Of a stretch of 64,000 bases of DNA, positions 1 through 9,241 are shown one piece after another. The translations under genes and the position numbers were made by a program. Position 1 is the stretch's first letter. Each line of letters starts with the position of its first letter. Source of the stretch: Pseudoxanthomonas kaohsiungensis (GTDB taxonomy: Bacteria > Pseudomonadota > Gammaproteobacteria > Xanthomonadales > Xanthomonadaceae); contig NZ_PDWO01000004.1 in assembly GCF_010211765.1 (NCBI RefSeq), forward strand, positions 186,001 to 250,000. Direction: 5' to 3'. The notes under the pieces are model-generated. The model was not told the origin of the DNA. It ran no database searches and saw only the letters and a list, made by a program, of their open reading frames with translations.

Positions 1-803
1 CGGCGCCTGCGACCACCGCGGCCGAACCGGCGTCGCCCGCCGGTCCCGCCGCATCGCCCGATCCGGCCATCGCCGCCGGCCAGTGGGCGGTGAGCTTCGG
101 CGCCTATGCCAGCGCCCGCGACGCCGATGCCGTGCTGCAGCGCCTGCGCCAGGCCGGCCTGGAGGGTTTCCGCGAGGAGGCCAGCATCAACGGCCGCCAG
201 GCCTGGCGCGTACGCGTGGGCCCCTATGCGGACCGGGCGCTGGCCGAAGCCGGCCGCCTGCAGGCGGTCCGGATCCGTAGCGACGTGAACGCCCAGGTCA
301 TCGCGCTCGATGCGGGCAAGGACGCCGCTGCCAGCGCGCCTGCTCCCGCCGCCAGCCCCGCGCCTGCCGCCGCCGCGCCGGCTGCCAGCCAGGCGACCGC
401 GGCCGCATCGCCCGCGGCCACGCGTACCGAGAGCCTGCCGGCCGAGGCGCCGACGCCGCGGCCCGCCGTCGCCACGCCCGCCACGCCGGCGCCGAAGCCG
501 GCGGCACCGGCCGCCGCTGCGCCCGCCGCCGCCAAGGCCGAGCCCGCCGCGCCGGCGCCGGCCGCATCGGGTGTCGGCTTCGCGGTGCAGATGGGTGCGT
601 TCGCCAGCACGGCCGAGGCCAATGCGTTGCGCGACCGGCTGCGCGCGGCCGGGTTCAGCGCCATCGTCCAGCCGGTGCGGACCGACAAGGGCACGCTCAA
701 CCGGGTCCGCGTCGGGCCGGTGTCCACCCGTGCCGAGGCCGACCAGCTGAAGGCGCGGCTGGCCTCGGGATTCGGTGCCGGCATGGTGGTCCCGCACCCG
801 TGA
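1..803 (+). CDS. SPOR-domain (DedD-like) protein, 5' end outside window
   Basis: The reading frame is open from base 3, so the start lies upstream; about 266 residues are visible. Two SPOR (peptidoglycan-binding) repeats can be seen: one around visible residues 28–95 (begins QWAVSFGAYAS, ends near RVRVGPYADRA) and one at the C-terminus (begins FAVQMGAFAS, contains RVRVGP). Between them lies a long Ala/Pro-rich linker typical of a periplasm-spanning segment. SPOR proteins bind denuded glycan at the division septum. The position directly before cvpA and purF matches the folC–dedD–cvpA–purF order of many gammaproteobacteria, so DedD is the likely identity. The N-terminal membrane anchor expected of DedD cannot be checked here. 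Confidence 0.85.
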   Translation, partial: APATTAAEPASPAGPAASPDPAIAAGQWAVSFGAYASARDADAVLQRLRQAGLEGFREEASINGRQAWRVRVGPYADRALAEAGRLQAVRIRSDVNAQVIALDAGKDAAASAPAPAASPAPAAAAPAASQATAAASPAATRTESLPAEAPTPRPAVATPATPAPKPAAPAAAAPAAAKAEPAAPAPAASGVGFAVQMGAFASTAEANALRDRLRAAGFSAIVQPVRTDKGTLNRVRVGPVSTRAEADQLKARLASGFGAGMVVPHP

Positions 804-837
804 CCGTGGACGCCGCCGCACGCGGAAGCTGCGACGC

Positions 838-1473
838 ATGAACACGATCGACCTGGTCCTGCTGTGCGTCCTGCTCGCCTCGGCATTGCTGGGGCTGTTT
901 CGTGGCTTCGTCGGCACCATCGCTTCGCTGGTGGCCTGGATCGGCGCAGGCTGGTGCGCGTTCCATTACGGCGCCGAACTGGCGTTCTGGTTCGCCGACG
1001 ATGGCCAGCCCGGCGCCACCGAGCTGCTGGCGGGCTACGCGATGGCCTTCATCGGCGTGCTGTTGCTGGTCGGCATGGTCGGCTGGGTGGCGCGCAAGCT
1101 GTTGCAATCGATCGGGTTGACCGGCGTGGACCGCGTCCTGGGCCTGGGCCTGGGCCTGGCCCGCGGCCTGCTGGTCGCCTGCATGCTGGTGCTGCTGATG
1201 GCCTTCAGCAGCCTGCCGCAGGAGCCGGCCTGGCCGCAGTCGCGGGCGGTGGCCGTGCTGACGCCGGGCGCGCAGTGGATGGCGCGCTGGCTGCCTGACT
1301 GGGCCGTTCAGGAGCTGGATTTTGGCAATGGCCGGGCGAGCGGCGATAATGCGCTCCTCGAACACGCAGGTGCCGTGGTCGAAACGATCACCGGGGCGCT
1401 GCCCGTCCCGGTCGAAGAGAACGGAACCCCATCCGGCGCGGAGCCGCCACCCCCGTCCACCCCCGGTCAGTAG
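838..1473 (+). CDS. cvpA: CvpA family inner-membrane protein
   Basis: A 211-residue protein. The start chosen is the ATG giving MNTIDLVLL, where CvpA homology begins; a longer in-frame reading from 775 would add 21 basic residues unlike the family. Several hydrophobic segments (roughly residues 3–20, 27–45, 62–82, 100–122) and a Gly-rich VDRVLGLGLGLARG stretch fit CvpA, a membrane protein linked to colicin V production, envelope stress tolerance and purF operons. The C-terminus is a polar Pro-rich tail. It lies 34 nt after the SPOR gene and 24 nt before purF, so co-transcription is likely. Confidence 0.9.
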   Translation: MNTIDLVLLCVLLASALLGLFRGFVGTIASLVAWIGAGWCAFHYGAELAFWFADDGQPGATELLAGYAMAFIGVLLLVGMVGWVARKLLQSIGLTGVDRVLGLGLGLARGLLVACMLVLLMAFSSLPQEPAWPQSRAVAVLTPGAQWMARWLPDWAVQELDFGNGRASGDNALLEHAGAVVETITGALPVPVEENGTPSGAEPPPPSTPGQ

Positions 1474-1497
1474 GACCGTTGCGGAGACCCCCGGAAC

Positions 1498-2970
1498 ATG
1501 TGCGGCATCGTCGGAATCGTCGGCAACCAGAATGTTGCCGGTCAGCTCTATGACGGGTTGACCGTCCTCCAGCATCGCGGCCAGGACGCGGCGGGTATCG
1601 CGACCGCCGACGGCACCCGCCTGCGCGTGCACAAGGACAACGGCCTGGTGCGCGACGTGTTCAACGCCAAGGCGATGAGCGTGCTGGAAGGGCGGGTGGG
1701 CATCGCCCACTGCCGCTACCCGACCGCCGGTTCGGAGGGCATGGACGAGGCGCAGCCGTTCTACGTCAATTCCCCCTACGGCATCGCCCTGGCCCACAAC
1801 GGCAACCTGATCAACACCGACCACCTGCGCCAGCAGGTGTTCGCCCAGGATCGGCGCAACATCAACACCGATTCGGACAGCGAGGTGCTGCTGAACGTGT
1901 TCGCCCACGAGCTGGATACCCAGCGCACGCTGTCGCCGGAAGCGGCGATCCGCGCCGTGGCCGGGGTCAACAAGCGGGTGAAGGGCGGCTACGCGGTGGT
2001 CAGCGTGGTGCTGGGCCTGGGCCTGGTGGCGTTCCGCGACCCGCACGGCATCCGCCCGCTGGTGCTGGGCAAGCGCGAGCACAACGAGGGCACGGAGTAC
2101 GTCGTTGCGTCCGAGTCCGCGGTCCTGGACATCCTCGGCTTCGTCCGCGTGCGCGACGTGCAGCCGGGGGAAGCCCTGGTGATCACCGCGCGCGGCGAGC
2201 TGTTCAGCGAGGTGGTGGCCGAGCCCGCCCCGCAGGCGCCGTGCATCTTCGAGTACGTGTATTTTGCCCGCCCGGACTCGATGATCGACAACGTCTCGGT
2301 GCACAAGGCGCGCATGCGCATGGGCGTCAAGCTGGGCGAGAAGATCCTGCGCCTGCGCCCGGACCACGACATCGACACCATCATCCCGATCCCGGACACC
2401 TCGCGCGACGCGGCGCTGGAGATCTCCAACGTGCTCGGCGTGAAGTACCGCGAGGGGTTCATCAAGAACCGCTACGTGGGCCGCACCTTCATCATGCCGG
2501 GGCAGGGCGAGCGGGTGAAGTCGGTGCGGCGCAAGCTCAACCCGATCAACCTGGAATTCCGCAACCGCGTGGTGCTGCTGGTCGACGACTCGATCGTGCG
2601 CGGCACCACCAGCCAGCAGATCGTGCAGATGGCGCGCGACGCCGGCGCGCGCAAGGTGTACCTGGCCAGCGCTGCGCCGCCGGTGCGCCATCCCAACATC
2701 TACGGCATCGACATGCCTTCGCCGGACGAGCTGATCGCCCACGGGCGCAGCATCGAGGAGATCGAGAAGCTGCTCGGCTGCGACTGGCTGATCTACCAGG
2801 ACCTGGAAGACCTGGAGGCGGCCGTGCGCGAGGGCAATCCGGAGCTGGAGCGCTTCGATTCCTCGTGCTTCGACGGCGATTACGTGACCGGCATCGAGCC
2901 GGGCTACTTCGAGCGCATCCAGCAGCTGCGCTCGGACGAGGCCAAGAAGAAGCGCCGCGTCGCGTCCTGA
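1498..2970 (+). CDS. purF: Amidophosphoribosyltransferase
   Basis: A 490-residue enzyme catalysing the first committed step of purine synthesis: PRPP plus glutamine to 5-phosphoribosylamine. The N-terminal Ntn glutaminase domain begins MCGIVGIVG, where Cys2 is the nucleophile exposed after Met removal. The C-terminal phosphoribosyltransferase domain carries the PRPP loop [15 protein letters not shown] near residue 360. Length is normal for the family. A GGAG lies about 12 nt before the ATG. Placement after cvpA is the classical arrangement. In many gammaproteobacteria purF is under PurR; no operator was recognised here. Confidence 0.97.
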   Translation: MCGIVGIVGNQNVAGQLYDGLTVLQHRGQDAAGIATADGTRLRVHKDNGLVRDVFNAKAMSVLEGRVGIAHCRYPTAGSEGMDEAQPFYVNSPYGIALAHNGNLINTDHLRQQVFAQDRRNINTDSDSEVLLNVFAHELDTQRTLSPEAAIRAVAGVNKRVKGGYAVVSVVLGLGLVAFRDPHGIRPLVLGKREHNEGTEYVVASESAVLDILGFVRVRDVQPGEALVITARGELFSEVVAEPAPQAPCIFEYVYFARPDSMIDNVSVHKARMRMGVKLGEKILRLRPDHDIDTIIPIPDTSRDAALEISNVLGVKYREGFIKNRYVGRTFIMPGQGERVKSVRRKLNPINLEFRNRVVLLVDDSIVRGTTSQQIVQMARDAGARKVYLASAAPPVRHPNIYGIDMPSPDELIAHGRSIEEIEKLLGCDWLIYQDLEDLEAAVREGNPELERFDSSCFDGDYVTGIEPGYFERIQQLRSDEAKKKRRVAS

Positions 2971-3092
2971 TGGGGCGCTGCGGCATCGCATGGTTCGCCC
3001 GGGGGCGGCATGCGTGCCGCATCCGCAAGCAGCCGGGGGTGGCCGTGCTCGCCCGAGTCGCCGGGAAGGGATCCCGGTAGCGTGCCGATTCC

Positions 3093-3911
3093 ATGACTTC
3101 ACTGTTCGAAGCCGCCGCCCAGTGCCTGGCCGCCGCCGATCCGGCGGAGAAAGTCGCGTTGACCCACCTGCACGCGGCGGCGTTCGCGCGTGGCGAACGC
3201 CACGTGCCTGCCGATGCGCCGCCGCCCGGTCCGATCCGCATGCCGGGCCGGCCGGCGCGGCCGCGACTGGTGCATCCGCGCGAGCTGCCGCGGCGCGGAC
3301 TGGGCAGCGACGAAGGACGCGCCGCGTTCCTGCACGCCATCGCCCACATCGAGCTCAACGCCATCGACCTGGCCTGGGACGCGGTCTACCGCTTCCGCGG
3401 GCTGCCCGGCGATTTCTATCGCGACGGGGTGCGGGTGGCCGGCGACGAAGCCCGCCACTTCGTGATGCTGCGCCAGCGGTTGCGCGAATTCGGTCGCGAC
3501 TACGGCGACTTCGATGCGCACAACGGCTTGTGGGAAATGACCGAGAAGACCGCGCACGACGGCCTGGCGCGGATGGCGCTGGTGCCGCGCGTGCTGGAGG
3601 CGCGCGGGCTGGACGTGACCCCGGGCATGATCGAGCGCCTGCGCACGCTGGGCGATACGCGCACGGTGGAGATCCTGCAGGTGATCCTGCGCGAGGAAGT
3701 GGCGCACGTGGCCGCCGGTTCGCGCTGGTTCCGCTGGTACTGCGAGCGCGCCGGCGTCGAGCCGCGTGCGCGCTTCCGCGAGCTGCTGCAGGAGTATGCG
3801 GGCGGCTACCTGCACGGTCCGTTCAATGTCGAAGCCAGGTTGCTGGCCGGGTTCGACGAGGACGAGCTTGCGGCGCTGGAATACGCCGAGGCCGCGCAGT
3901 CGAAGGCGTGA
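3093..3911 (+). CDS. DUF455 family ferritin-like protein
   Basis: A 272-residue protein of the DUF455 family, which has a ferritin-like four-helix fold related to the tRNA hydroxylase MiaE. Candidate di-iron ligands are visible: an E in AHIELNAIDLAWDA (residues about 89–102), D-E-A-R-H in VAGDEARHFVMLRQR (about 115–129) and EEVAHVAAG (about 201–209), giving the ExxH-type pairs of the fold. Substrate and role are unknown. It lies alone between purF and the convergent lpxH. A partial GTAGAGC palindrome begins a few bases after the stop (3916). The start codon was chosen by homology; the sequence before it has TAGCGT about 9 nt upstream and no clear Shine-Dalgarno. Confidence 0.85.
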   Translation: MTSLFEAAAQCLAAADPAEKVALTHLHAAAFARGERHVPADAPPPGPIRMPGRPARPRLVHPRELPRRGLGSDEGRAAFLHAIAHIELNAIDLAWDAVYRFRGLPGDFYRDGVRVAGDEARHFVMLRQRLREFGRDYGDFDAHNGLWEMTEKTAHDGLARMALVPRVLEARGLDVTPGMIERLRTLGDTRTVEILQVILREEVAHVAAGSRWFRWYCERAGVEPRARFRELLQEYAGGYLHGPFNVEARLLAGFDEDELAALEYAEAAQSKA

Positions 3912-3936
3912 ATTGTAGAGCGGGTAGTGCGGTCGC

Positions 3937-4674
3937 TCAGAGCGCGTCCAGGCGCAGTCCGTCGGCATCCACCCGCAGCACCGAGCCCTGCTCGTACCAG
4001 TCGCCCAGCACGATCCGCCGGCACGCCCGGCCTGCCGCCTGCAGCGGGTGGATCGCCGGGCGATGGGTGTGCCCGTGGATCAGGGTCGATACGCCGAAAC
4101 GGACGAGGGTGGCCTCGACCGTGGCCGGTGCGACGTCGGTGACGGTCTCGAACGTGCCGCGGTCGCCGGCGATCATCTCGCGCTGGCGGGCCATGCTCGC
4201 CTCGCGCGCCTGTGCCGCGAACGCCTGCCGCGCGGCCAGCGGCTGCGCGAGGAAGCGCTGTCGCCAGGCGGGGTCGCGGGTCTGCGCGCGGAAGGCCTGG
4301 TAGGCGGTGTCGTCGGTGCAAAGCAGGTCGCCGTGCATCAGCAGGACCGGTTCGCCGTACAGCGCCACCGCCGCCGGATCGGGCAGCAGGCGCATCCCGG
4401 CCCGCCGCGCATAGTCGGCCCCGACCAGGAAGTCGCGGTTGCCGTGGATGAAATACACCGGCACGCCGGCATCGGCGACCGCGCGCACGCCGGCGGCGAC
4501 GGCCTCGCCGGCGTCGGAGGGATCGTCGTCGCCGATCCAGGCCTCGAACAGGTCGCCCAGGATGTAGAGCGCGTCGGCCCGTCGTCCTTCGTCCCGGAGG
4601 AAGCGCAGGAACAGTTCGGTGACCTGCGGGCGCGCCGGGTCCAGGTGCAGGTCGGAGACGAACAAGGTGGTCAT
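3937..4674 (-). CDS. lpxH: UDP-2,3-diacylglucosamine diphosphatase
   Basis: A 245-residue calcineurin-type phosphoesterase that hydrolyses UDP-2,3-diacylglucosamine to lipid X in lipid A synthesis, at the cytoplasmic face of the inner membrane. All metal-binding blocks are present in order: FVSDLHLD (residues 5–12), [20 protein letters not shown] and HGHTHRP near the C-terminus. The ATG beginning [11 protein letters not shown] fits the family; the frame runs open for 90 codons further upstream, but that sequence has no family similarity. It is a single gene, convergent with the DUF455 gene and divergent from gltX. The TACAAT hexamer 6 nt before the ATG suggests a leaderless transcript. Confidence 0.95.
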   Translation of the reverse strand: MTTLFVSDLHLDPARPQVTELFLRFLRDEGRRADALYILGDLFEAWIGDDDPSDAGEAVAAGVRAVADAGVPVYFIHGNRDFLVGADYARRAGMRLLPDPAAVALYGEPVLLMHGDLLCTDDTAYQAFRAQTRDPAWRQRFLAQPLAARQAFAAQAREASMARQREMIAGDRGTFETVTDVAPATVEATLVRFGVSTLIHGHTHRPAIHPLQAAGRACRRIVLGDWYEQGSVLRVDADGLRLDAL

Positions 4675-4680
4675 GGACCG

Positions 4681-4686
4681 ATTGTA
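4681..4686 (-). promoter_or_regulatory. Putative –10 box for leaderless lpxH
   Basis: On the minus strand this reads TACAAT, five of six matches to TATAAT, and ends exactly 6 nt before the lpxH ATG. Transcription would start at or within a base or two of the start codon. No Shine-Dalgarno is present between them. A convincing –35 was not seen. Confidence 0.45.
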
Positions 4687-4915
4687 GTGCCGCCAGACCG
4701 CGGAAAAACCTGCCGTGCCGGGCACCGTGCCACGCCCGTCCGCGGCTCCTGCCCTGCGGTCCTTGCGTCTGCCGGGACCGTCCTGCCTTCCCGTGGGCAC
4801 GCATCGCCCCCTGGAAGACGTTCGTTTACCCGTGCCCGCCGTTCCACTGCAGGCCCGGCCCGGCCCGGGCCGCGGGCCCGGGAGGACTGGCGCGGAGCCG
4901 CCTGGCCCGTGCGGG

Positions 4916-4921
4916 TAAAAT
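4916..4921 (+). promoter_or_regulatory. Putative –10 box upstream of gltX
   Basis: TAAAAT, five of six consensus matches, in an otherwise extremely GC-rich stretch, 28 nt before the chosen gltX start. It would give a short leader carrying the AGGAA ribosome-binding site at about 4934. The –35 region is not recognisable. A perfect GC palindrome (CCCGGGCC/GGCCCGGG-like, around 4863–4882) lies just upstream. Confidence 0.35.
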
Positions 4922-4949
4922 GGCCGCACTTCCAGGAACACCACCCACC

Positions 4950-6353
4950 ATGACCTGCCGCACCCGCTTCGCCCCCAGTCCCACCGGCTACCTGCACATC
5001 GGCGGTGCCCGCACCGCGCTGTACTGCTGGCTGGAGGCGCGCCACCGCGGCGGCGACTTCATCCTGCGCATCGAGGACACCGACCGCGAGCGCAGCACCC
5101 AGGCCGCGATCGACGCGATCCTGGAGGCGATGGACTGGCTCGGCCTGGATTACGACGAGGGCCCGGTGTACCAGACCGCGCGCATCGACCGTTACCGCGA
5201 AGTGGCCGAGCAGCTGGTCGCGCAGGGCAAGGCGTACTACGCCTACGAGACCCGCGAGGAACTGGACGCCATGCGCGAGGCGGCGATGGCGAGGCAGGAG
5301 AAGCCGCGCTACAACGGCGCCGCGCGCGAGGCCGGCCTGCCGCATCGCGACGATCCCAACCGCGTCATCCGCTTCAAGAACCCGCTGGACGGCGTGGTCG
5401 CGTTCGACGACCTGATCAAGGGCCGCATCGAGATCGCCAACAGCGAGCTGGACGACATTGTGATCTTCCGCCCGGACGGCTACCCGACCTACAACTTCGC
5501 GGTGGTGGTCGACGACTGGGACATGGGCATCACCGAAGTCATCCGCGGCGACGACCACATCAACAACACCCCGCGCCAGATCAACATCTACGAAGCGCTG
5601 GGTGCGCCGGTGCCGAAGTTCGCGCACATGCCGATGATCCTGGACGAGCAGGGCGCCAAGCTGTCCAAGCGCACCGGCGCGGCCGACGTGATGCAATACA
5701 AGGACGCCGGCTACCTGCCGCACGCGCTGGTGAACTACCTGGCGCGGCTGGGCTGGTCGCACGGCGACCAGGAGATATTCAGCCGCCAGGAACTGGTCGA
5801 GCTGTTCGACGTCACCAACGTCAACTCCAAGGCCGCGCGCCTGGACATGGCCAAGCTTGGCTGGGTCAACCAGCATTACCTCAAGACCGACGACCCGGCG
5901 ACGATCGCCCCGCAGCTGGTCTACCAGCTGGAGAAGCTGGGCCTGGACGTGGCCGCCGGCCCGGCGCCGGTGGACGTGGTGGTGGCATTGCGCGAACGCG
6001 TGCAGACGTTGAAGGAAATGGCCGAGAAGGCGGTGGTCTGGTACGTGCCGCTCGAGAGCTACGACGAGGCCGCGGTGGCCAAGCATCTCAAGGCCGGCGC
6101 CGACGCACCGCTGGCCAAGGCGCGCGAGCTGCTGGCCGCGCTGCCGGAATGGAACGTCGATGGTGTCGGCCAGGCCCTGCACGACGCGGCCGCGGCGCTG
6201 GAGCTGGGCATGGGCAAGGTCGCGCAGCCGCTGCGCGTGGCCATCACCGGCACCCAGGTCAGCCCGGACATTTCCCATACGGTCTACCTGGCCGGCCGCG
6301 AGCAAGCCTTGAAACGAATCGACGCAGCGCTTATCAAGGTGGGCAAGGCCTGA
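4950..6353 (+). CDS. gltX: Glutamyl-tRNA synthetase
   Basis: A 467-residue class I aminoacyl-tRNA synthetase that charges tRNA-Glu. The HIGH-type signature is in [19 protein letters not shown] (residues 5–23) and the KMSKS-type loop is KLSKRTG near residue 240. The ATG preceded by AGGAA and giving [13 protein letters not shown] was chosen over an in-frame ATG 30 nt upstream, which overlaps the probable –10 box. The zur gene follows after 25 nt and may be read through. Divergent from lpxH. Confidence 0.97.
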   Translation: MTCRTRFAPSPTGYLHIGGARTALYCWLEARHRGGDFILRIEDTDRERSTQAAIDAILEAMDWLGLDYDEGPVYQTARIDRYREVAEQLVAQGKAYYAYETREELDAMREAAMARQEKPRYNGAAREAGLPHRDDPNRVIRFKNPLDGVVAFDDLIKGRIEIANSELDDIVIFRPDGYPTYNFAVVVDDWDMGITEVIRGDDHINNTPRQINIYEALGAPVPKFAHMPMILDEQGAKLSKRTGAADVMQYKDAGYLPHALVNYLARLGWSHGDQEIFSRQELVELFDVTNVNSKAARLDMAKLGWVNQHYLKTDDPATIAPQLVYQLEKLGLDVAAGPAPVDVVVALRERVQTLKEMAEKAVVWYVPLESYDEAAVAKHLKAGADAPLAKARELLAALPEWNVDGVGQALHDAAAALELGMGKVAQPLRVAITGTQVSPDISHTVYLAGREQALKRIDAALIKVGKA

Positions 6354-6378
6354 GTCCGCCCCGCAACCGGAGTTACCG

Positions 6379-6867
6379 ATGCCCGCCCGGCATGCCTGCA
6401 CCGATCCGCACCACCACGTCGACAGCGCCGATGCGTTCGTCCATGCGGTGGAACGCGCGTGCAACGAGCGCGGCCTGCGGCTGACGCCGATCCGCGCCAA
6501 CGTGCTGCGCCTGATCGCCGACGCCGGCAAGCCGGTCAAGGCCTACGAGCTGCTGGAGAAGGTGCGCGAGGGCAAGGGCGCCGGCGCCGACGCGCCGCCG
6601 ACCGTGTACCGCGCGCTGGACTTCCTGATGGCCAACGGTTTCGTGCACAAGCTCGAGTCGGTCAATGCCTTCGTCGCCTGCCACCACCCCAACAGCGCCC
6701 AGCACTCGGTCCCGTTCCTGATCTGCGACCGCTGCCACAGCGCAGTGGAGCTGGAGGACAGCGAGGTCGTGGCCCAGCTGGACGCGCGGGCCAAAGCGCT
6801 GGGTTTCCAGCCGCAGGCGCAGACCCTGGAAGTGCACGGCCTGTGCGCGCGTTGCGCGGCGAGCTGA
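6379..6867 (+). CDS. zur: Fur-family zinc uptake regulator
   Basis: A 162-residue Fur-superfamily repressor. A winged-helix DNA-binding domain spans about residues 18–95 (LTPIRANVLRLIADAG; PPTVYRALDFLMANGFVHKL). Potential metal ligands include H102, H103, H109, two structural CxxC pairs (C116/C119 and C156/C159), H120 and H153, plus an N-terminal HHH. The pattern and the adjoining zinc-receptor-like gene with a Zur-box-like operator favour Zur over Fur. It would repress zinc acquisition when zinc is sufficient. A GGAG precedes the ATG. No znuABC genes lie nearby. Confidence 0.92.
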   Translation: MPARHACTDPHHHVDSADAFVHAVERACNERGLRLTPIRANVLRLIADAGKPVKAYELLEKVREGKGAGADAPPTVYRALDFLMANGFVHKLESVNAFVACHHPNSAQHSVPFLICDRCHSAVELEDSEVVAQLDARAKALGFQPQAQTLEVHGLCARCAAS

Positions 6868-6919
6868 AGCCACGCTGCAAGCGTGGCCTGGTCCGCCCGT
6901 CGTTGCCCTGAAGGCGCGC

Positions 6920-6954
6920 CCCCGTCGCGACCGGACGACCGGATCGCGACGGGG
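6920..6954. terminator. Hairpin between convergent zur and TonB receptor
   Basis: An 11-bp perfect stem (CCCCGTCGCGA with its complement) enclosing a further CCGG/CCGG step and an ACGA loop. It lies between two convergent genes and could terminate both, although neither side has a clear T-run. A second small hairpin (CCACGC/GCGTGG) lies at about 6871–6887. Confidence 0.5.
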
Positions 6955-6970
6955 TGAACGTACTGCCGGC

Positions 6971-9145
6971 TCAGAACCAGGCGCGGATGCCGAAGCCCAC
7001 CGCGCGACCCGGCAGTGGCGCGTAGTCGCGCAGCAGCGAGGTGTGCGGACGTACCTCCTCGTTGCCAAGGTTGCTGCCGTTGAGGAAGACCTCCCAGCTG
7101 TTGCCGGCCGAACGGTCCCAGCGGTACGCCAGGTGCGCATCGACCAGGGTGTAGGCCGGGCTGGCCTCCTCGTTCTGCGCGACGCGGTCCTGTTCCAGGT
7201 AGCGCACCGCGCCCAGCGACGCGCGCCATCCGCCCAGTGCCCACGACAGGTCCGCGCCGAAGCGGCCCGGTGCGATCCGGGGCAGGTAGCCGCCGTTGGC
7301 CAGCTGCGTGGTGTAGTGGTGGGCATGGTCGCCATGCGGCACGTCGAACGCGACGGTCCGCGACCCGCTTCCGTCCAGTTCACCGCGGACCATGTCGCCG
7401 AACACGCGCAGGTCCCAGGCGCCGTGCGCACTGTCGGCCAGGTGCAGCACCGCCTCGGCCTCGGCGCCGGTGAACGTCGCGTCGGCCTGGGTCCACAGGC
7501 GAACCGGGGTGCCGTGCTCCTCGATTCCGGTGTCGGCCAGGTAGATGAAGTCCTCGAACGCGCTGCGATAGACCGAGACCTTGAAGTCGACGCGCTCGTT
7601 GTGGGCGTGCAGGCCGATCTCGCCGCGCAGGGCGCGCTCGGTGTCCATCGCGTTGTCGCCGATCTCGATCGACGCGGTGGCCACGTGCAGGCCACCGGCG
7701 TACAGCTCCTCCTGGGTCGGCGCGCGCTCGGAGCGGTCGACGCCTACCCGCAGGTCGAAGGCCTCGTTCAGGCGCCAGATCGCCGCGGCGGACAGGTTGC
7801 CGGCATCGAAGCTTCGACGGGGCTGCGCGTCGTCGGGCGCGATGTCCACGCGGTCGTAGCGCGCACCGAGCTCGAGCTTGAACGGATCGAAATTCTTCTC
7901 CTGGACCACGAACAGGCCCCAGCTGTCGGTCAGCGTCGCCGGCACGAACGCCTCCTCGCCGACCGCGGCGAAATCGACCCGTCCCAGCTGCAGGCCGAAC
8001 GCGCCGCGCCAGCCGGCGACTTCGTGCTGCACCGCCTGCAGGCGGGCGTCGTATCCCTCGCTGGTGAAGCGGGTGCCGACCTGGCCGCCTTCGAGTTCCA
8101 CATGCTCGTAGTCGTTGTAGGCGCCGTGCAGTTCGACGCTTTCCAGGAACGACAGCGGCTCGTAGACCCCGGCCTTCAGCTCGATCCGGTTCTGGGTCAG
8201 GTCGATGCGCACGTCGCCCTCTTCCTCCTCGTGCGCGTGGTCGTCGTCGGCATCGTCGTGGTCGTGGTCGTCGTCGGCATGCACGTGCGCGCCGGTCGGG
8301 ATGCCGTAATTGGTGCGGTAGGTGCTCGCCGACAGGCCGAAATAGCCGGCCTCGCCCAGCCAGGTCGCGCCGAGCGCGCCGGCCCGGGTGCGGATCGAAC
8401 TGTTGGGAAGCACGCCGCGCGCCTGCCCGTCCTCGCCCTCATGGTCGTCGTCGTCGTGGCCGTCGTGGTCGTCATGCTCGACGGCGGCCACGCCCGGGAT
8501 CTCGTAGTCGCCGGTGTTGCGGACCAGGCCATCGACATGGATGACCCAGTTCCCGTTGACGCCGTCCAGCCGGAACATGCCGGCGCGCTCGTCGTTGACG
8601 GTATTGCCGCGGACTTCCGCGCGCCCGCTCAGTGGCTCCTCCGGCAGGTCGCGGGCGATGCGGCCGTCGGCGACGTTGACCGCGCCGCCGATCGCGCCGC
8701 TGCCGAACAGCAGGGTGGCCGGCCCTTTCAGCACTTCGACCTGGTCGGCCAGGAACGGCTCCACGCTGGTCGCGTGGTCGGCGCTGACGGTGGAGGCATC
8801 CATGGTGCCCAGGCCGCTGGACAGGACCTGCACGCGCGGGCCGTCGAGGCCGCGCAGGATCGGCCGGCCGACGCCGGGGCCGAAATAGGTGCTCTGCACG
8901 CCAGGGAGCTTCGAGACGGTTTCACCCAGGGTCGCGGCCTTGGCCCGGTCCAGCGCATCGCCCTGCAACACCTCGACCGGACGGGCGAGCGATTCGGCAT
9001 CGCCGGCCAGCGGCGACGCGGTCACCTCGACGGTGGGCAGGTCCGAGGGTTCGTGGGCGGCGGCGGCGAAAACGGCGGTGGTGCAGGCCAGCGCCAGGGC
9101 GGCGGACAGGGCGTGGCGGCGGAGCGGACGAGTCGTGGCAGGCAT
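6971..9145 (-). CDS. TonB-dependent receptor, ZnuD-like (zinc uptake)
   Basis: A 724-residue outer-membrane receptor with an N-terminal signal peptide (hydrophobic SAALALACTTAVFAAA). The plug domain follows (PTVEVTASPLAGD; GETVSKLPGV; GGAVNVADGRI), then a 22-strand-type barrel ending in the aromatic residue typical of outer-membrane proteins (IRAWF). Two extracellular-loop-like segments are extraordinarily rich in His, Asp and Glu (EHDDHDGHDDDDHEGEDG; HADDDHDHDDADDDHAHEEEE), as in the ZnuD zinc receptor. With zur next door and a Zur-box-like site upstream, zinc import is the best hypothesis. The ATG with a signal peptide was taken as start, although the frame stays open upstream. It is transcribed divergently from the MerC-like gene. 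Confidence 0.9.
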   Translation of the reverse strand: MPATTRPLRRHALSAALALACTTAVFAAAAHEPSDLPTVEVTASPLAGDAESLARPVEVLQGDALDRAKAATLGETVSKLPGVQSTYFGPGVGRPILRGLDGPRVQVLSSGLGTMDASTVSADHATSVEPFLADQVEVLKGPATLLFGSGAIGGAVNVADGRIARDLPEEPLSGRAEVRGNTVNDERAGMFRLDGVNGNWVIHVDGLVRNTGDYEIPGVAAVEHDDHDGHDDDDHEGEDGQARGVLPNSSIRTRAGALGATWLGEAGYFGLSASTYRTNYGIPTGAHVHADDDHDHDDADDDHAHEEEEGDVRIDLTQNRIELKAGVYEPLSFLESVELHGAYNDYEHVELEGGQVGTRFTSEGYDARLQAVQHEVAGWRGAFGLQLGRVDFAAVGEEAFVPATLTDSWGLFVVQEKNFDPFKLELGARYDRVDIAPDDAQPRRSFDAGNLSAAAIWRLNEAFDLRVGVDRSERAPTQEELYAGGLHVATASIEIGDNAMDTERALRGEIGLHAHNERVDFKVSVYRSAFEDFIYLADTGIEEHGTPVRLWTQADATFTGAEAEAVLHLADSAHGAWDLRVFGDMVRGELDGSGSRTVAFDVPHGDHAHHYTTQLANGGYLPRIAPGRFGADLSWALGGWRASLGAVRYLEQDRVAQNEEASPAYTLVDAHLAYRWDRSAGNSWEVFLNGSNLGNEEVRPHTSLLRDYAPLPGRAVGFGIRAWF

Positions 9146-9185
9146 GAGGGGACCGGTTGGGAGGGGAGGGTGACAGTCGAACGAG

Positions 9186-9207
9186 AATGTTATAATGTAT
9201 CCACATT
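9186..9207. promoter_or_regulatory. Zur-box-like operator overlapping a –10 (TATAAT)
   Basis: A 22-bp AT-rich imperfect palindrome with outer arms AATGT/ACATT and left half AATGTTATAAT. It resembles the gammaproteobacterial Zur consensus (AATGTTATA-N-TATAACATT). It includes a perfect TATAAT at 9191–9196 on the plus strand, so a bound repressor would cover the promoter of the MerC-like gene and lie 41 nt before the receptor ATG. It is the most AT-rich stretch in this part of the window. Confidence 0.7.
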
Positions 9208-9241
9208 GGACGACACCCTTCCCAAACGTCATGCCTCCCCG

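Noticed and set aside
697-3102. Long minus-strand frame opposite cvpA and purF
   Set aside because: His/Arg/Val/Gln-rich antisense of well-identified genes; no motif or ribosome-binding site.
4854-4884. GC palindrome before gltX as a terminator or attenuator
   Set aside because: A CCGGGC-rich self-complementary stretch without a T-run, lying upstream of the probable –10; more likely composition than signal.
7043-9241. Very long open frame on the plus strand opposite the TonB receptor (over 700 codons)
   Set aside because: It lacks any family similarity, has the low-complexity composition of a GC-rich shadow, and lies opposite a clear receptor gene. Only its last 139 codons, the MerC-like gene, are real.
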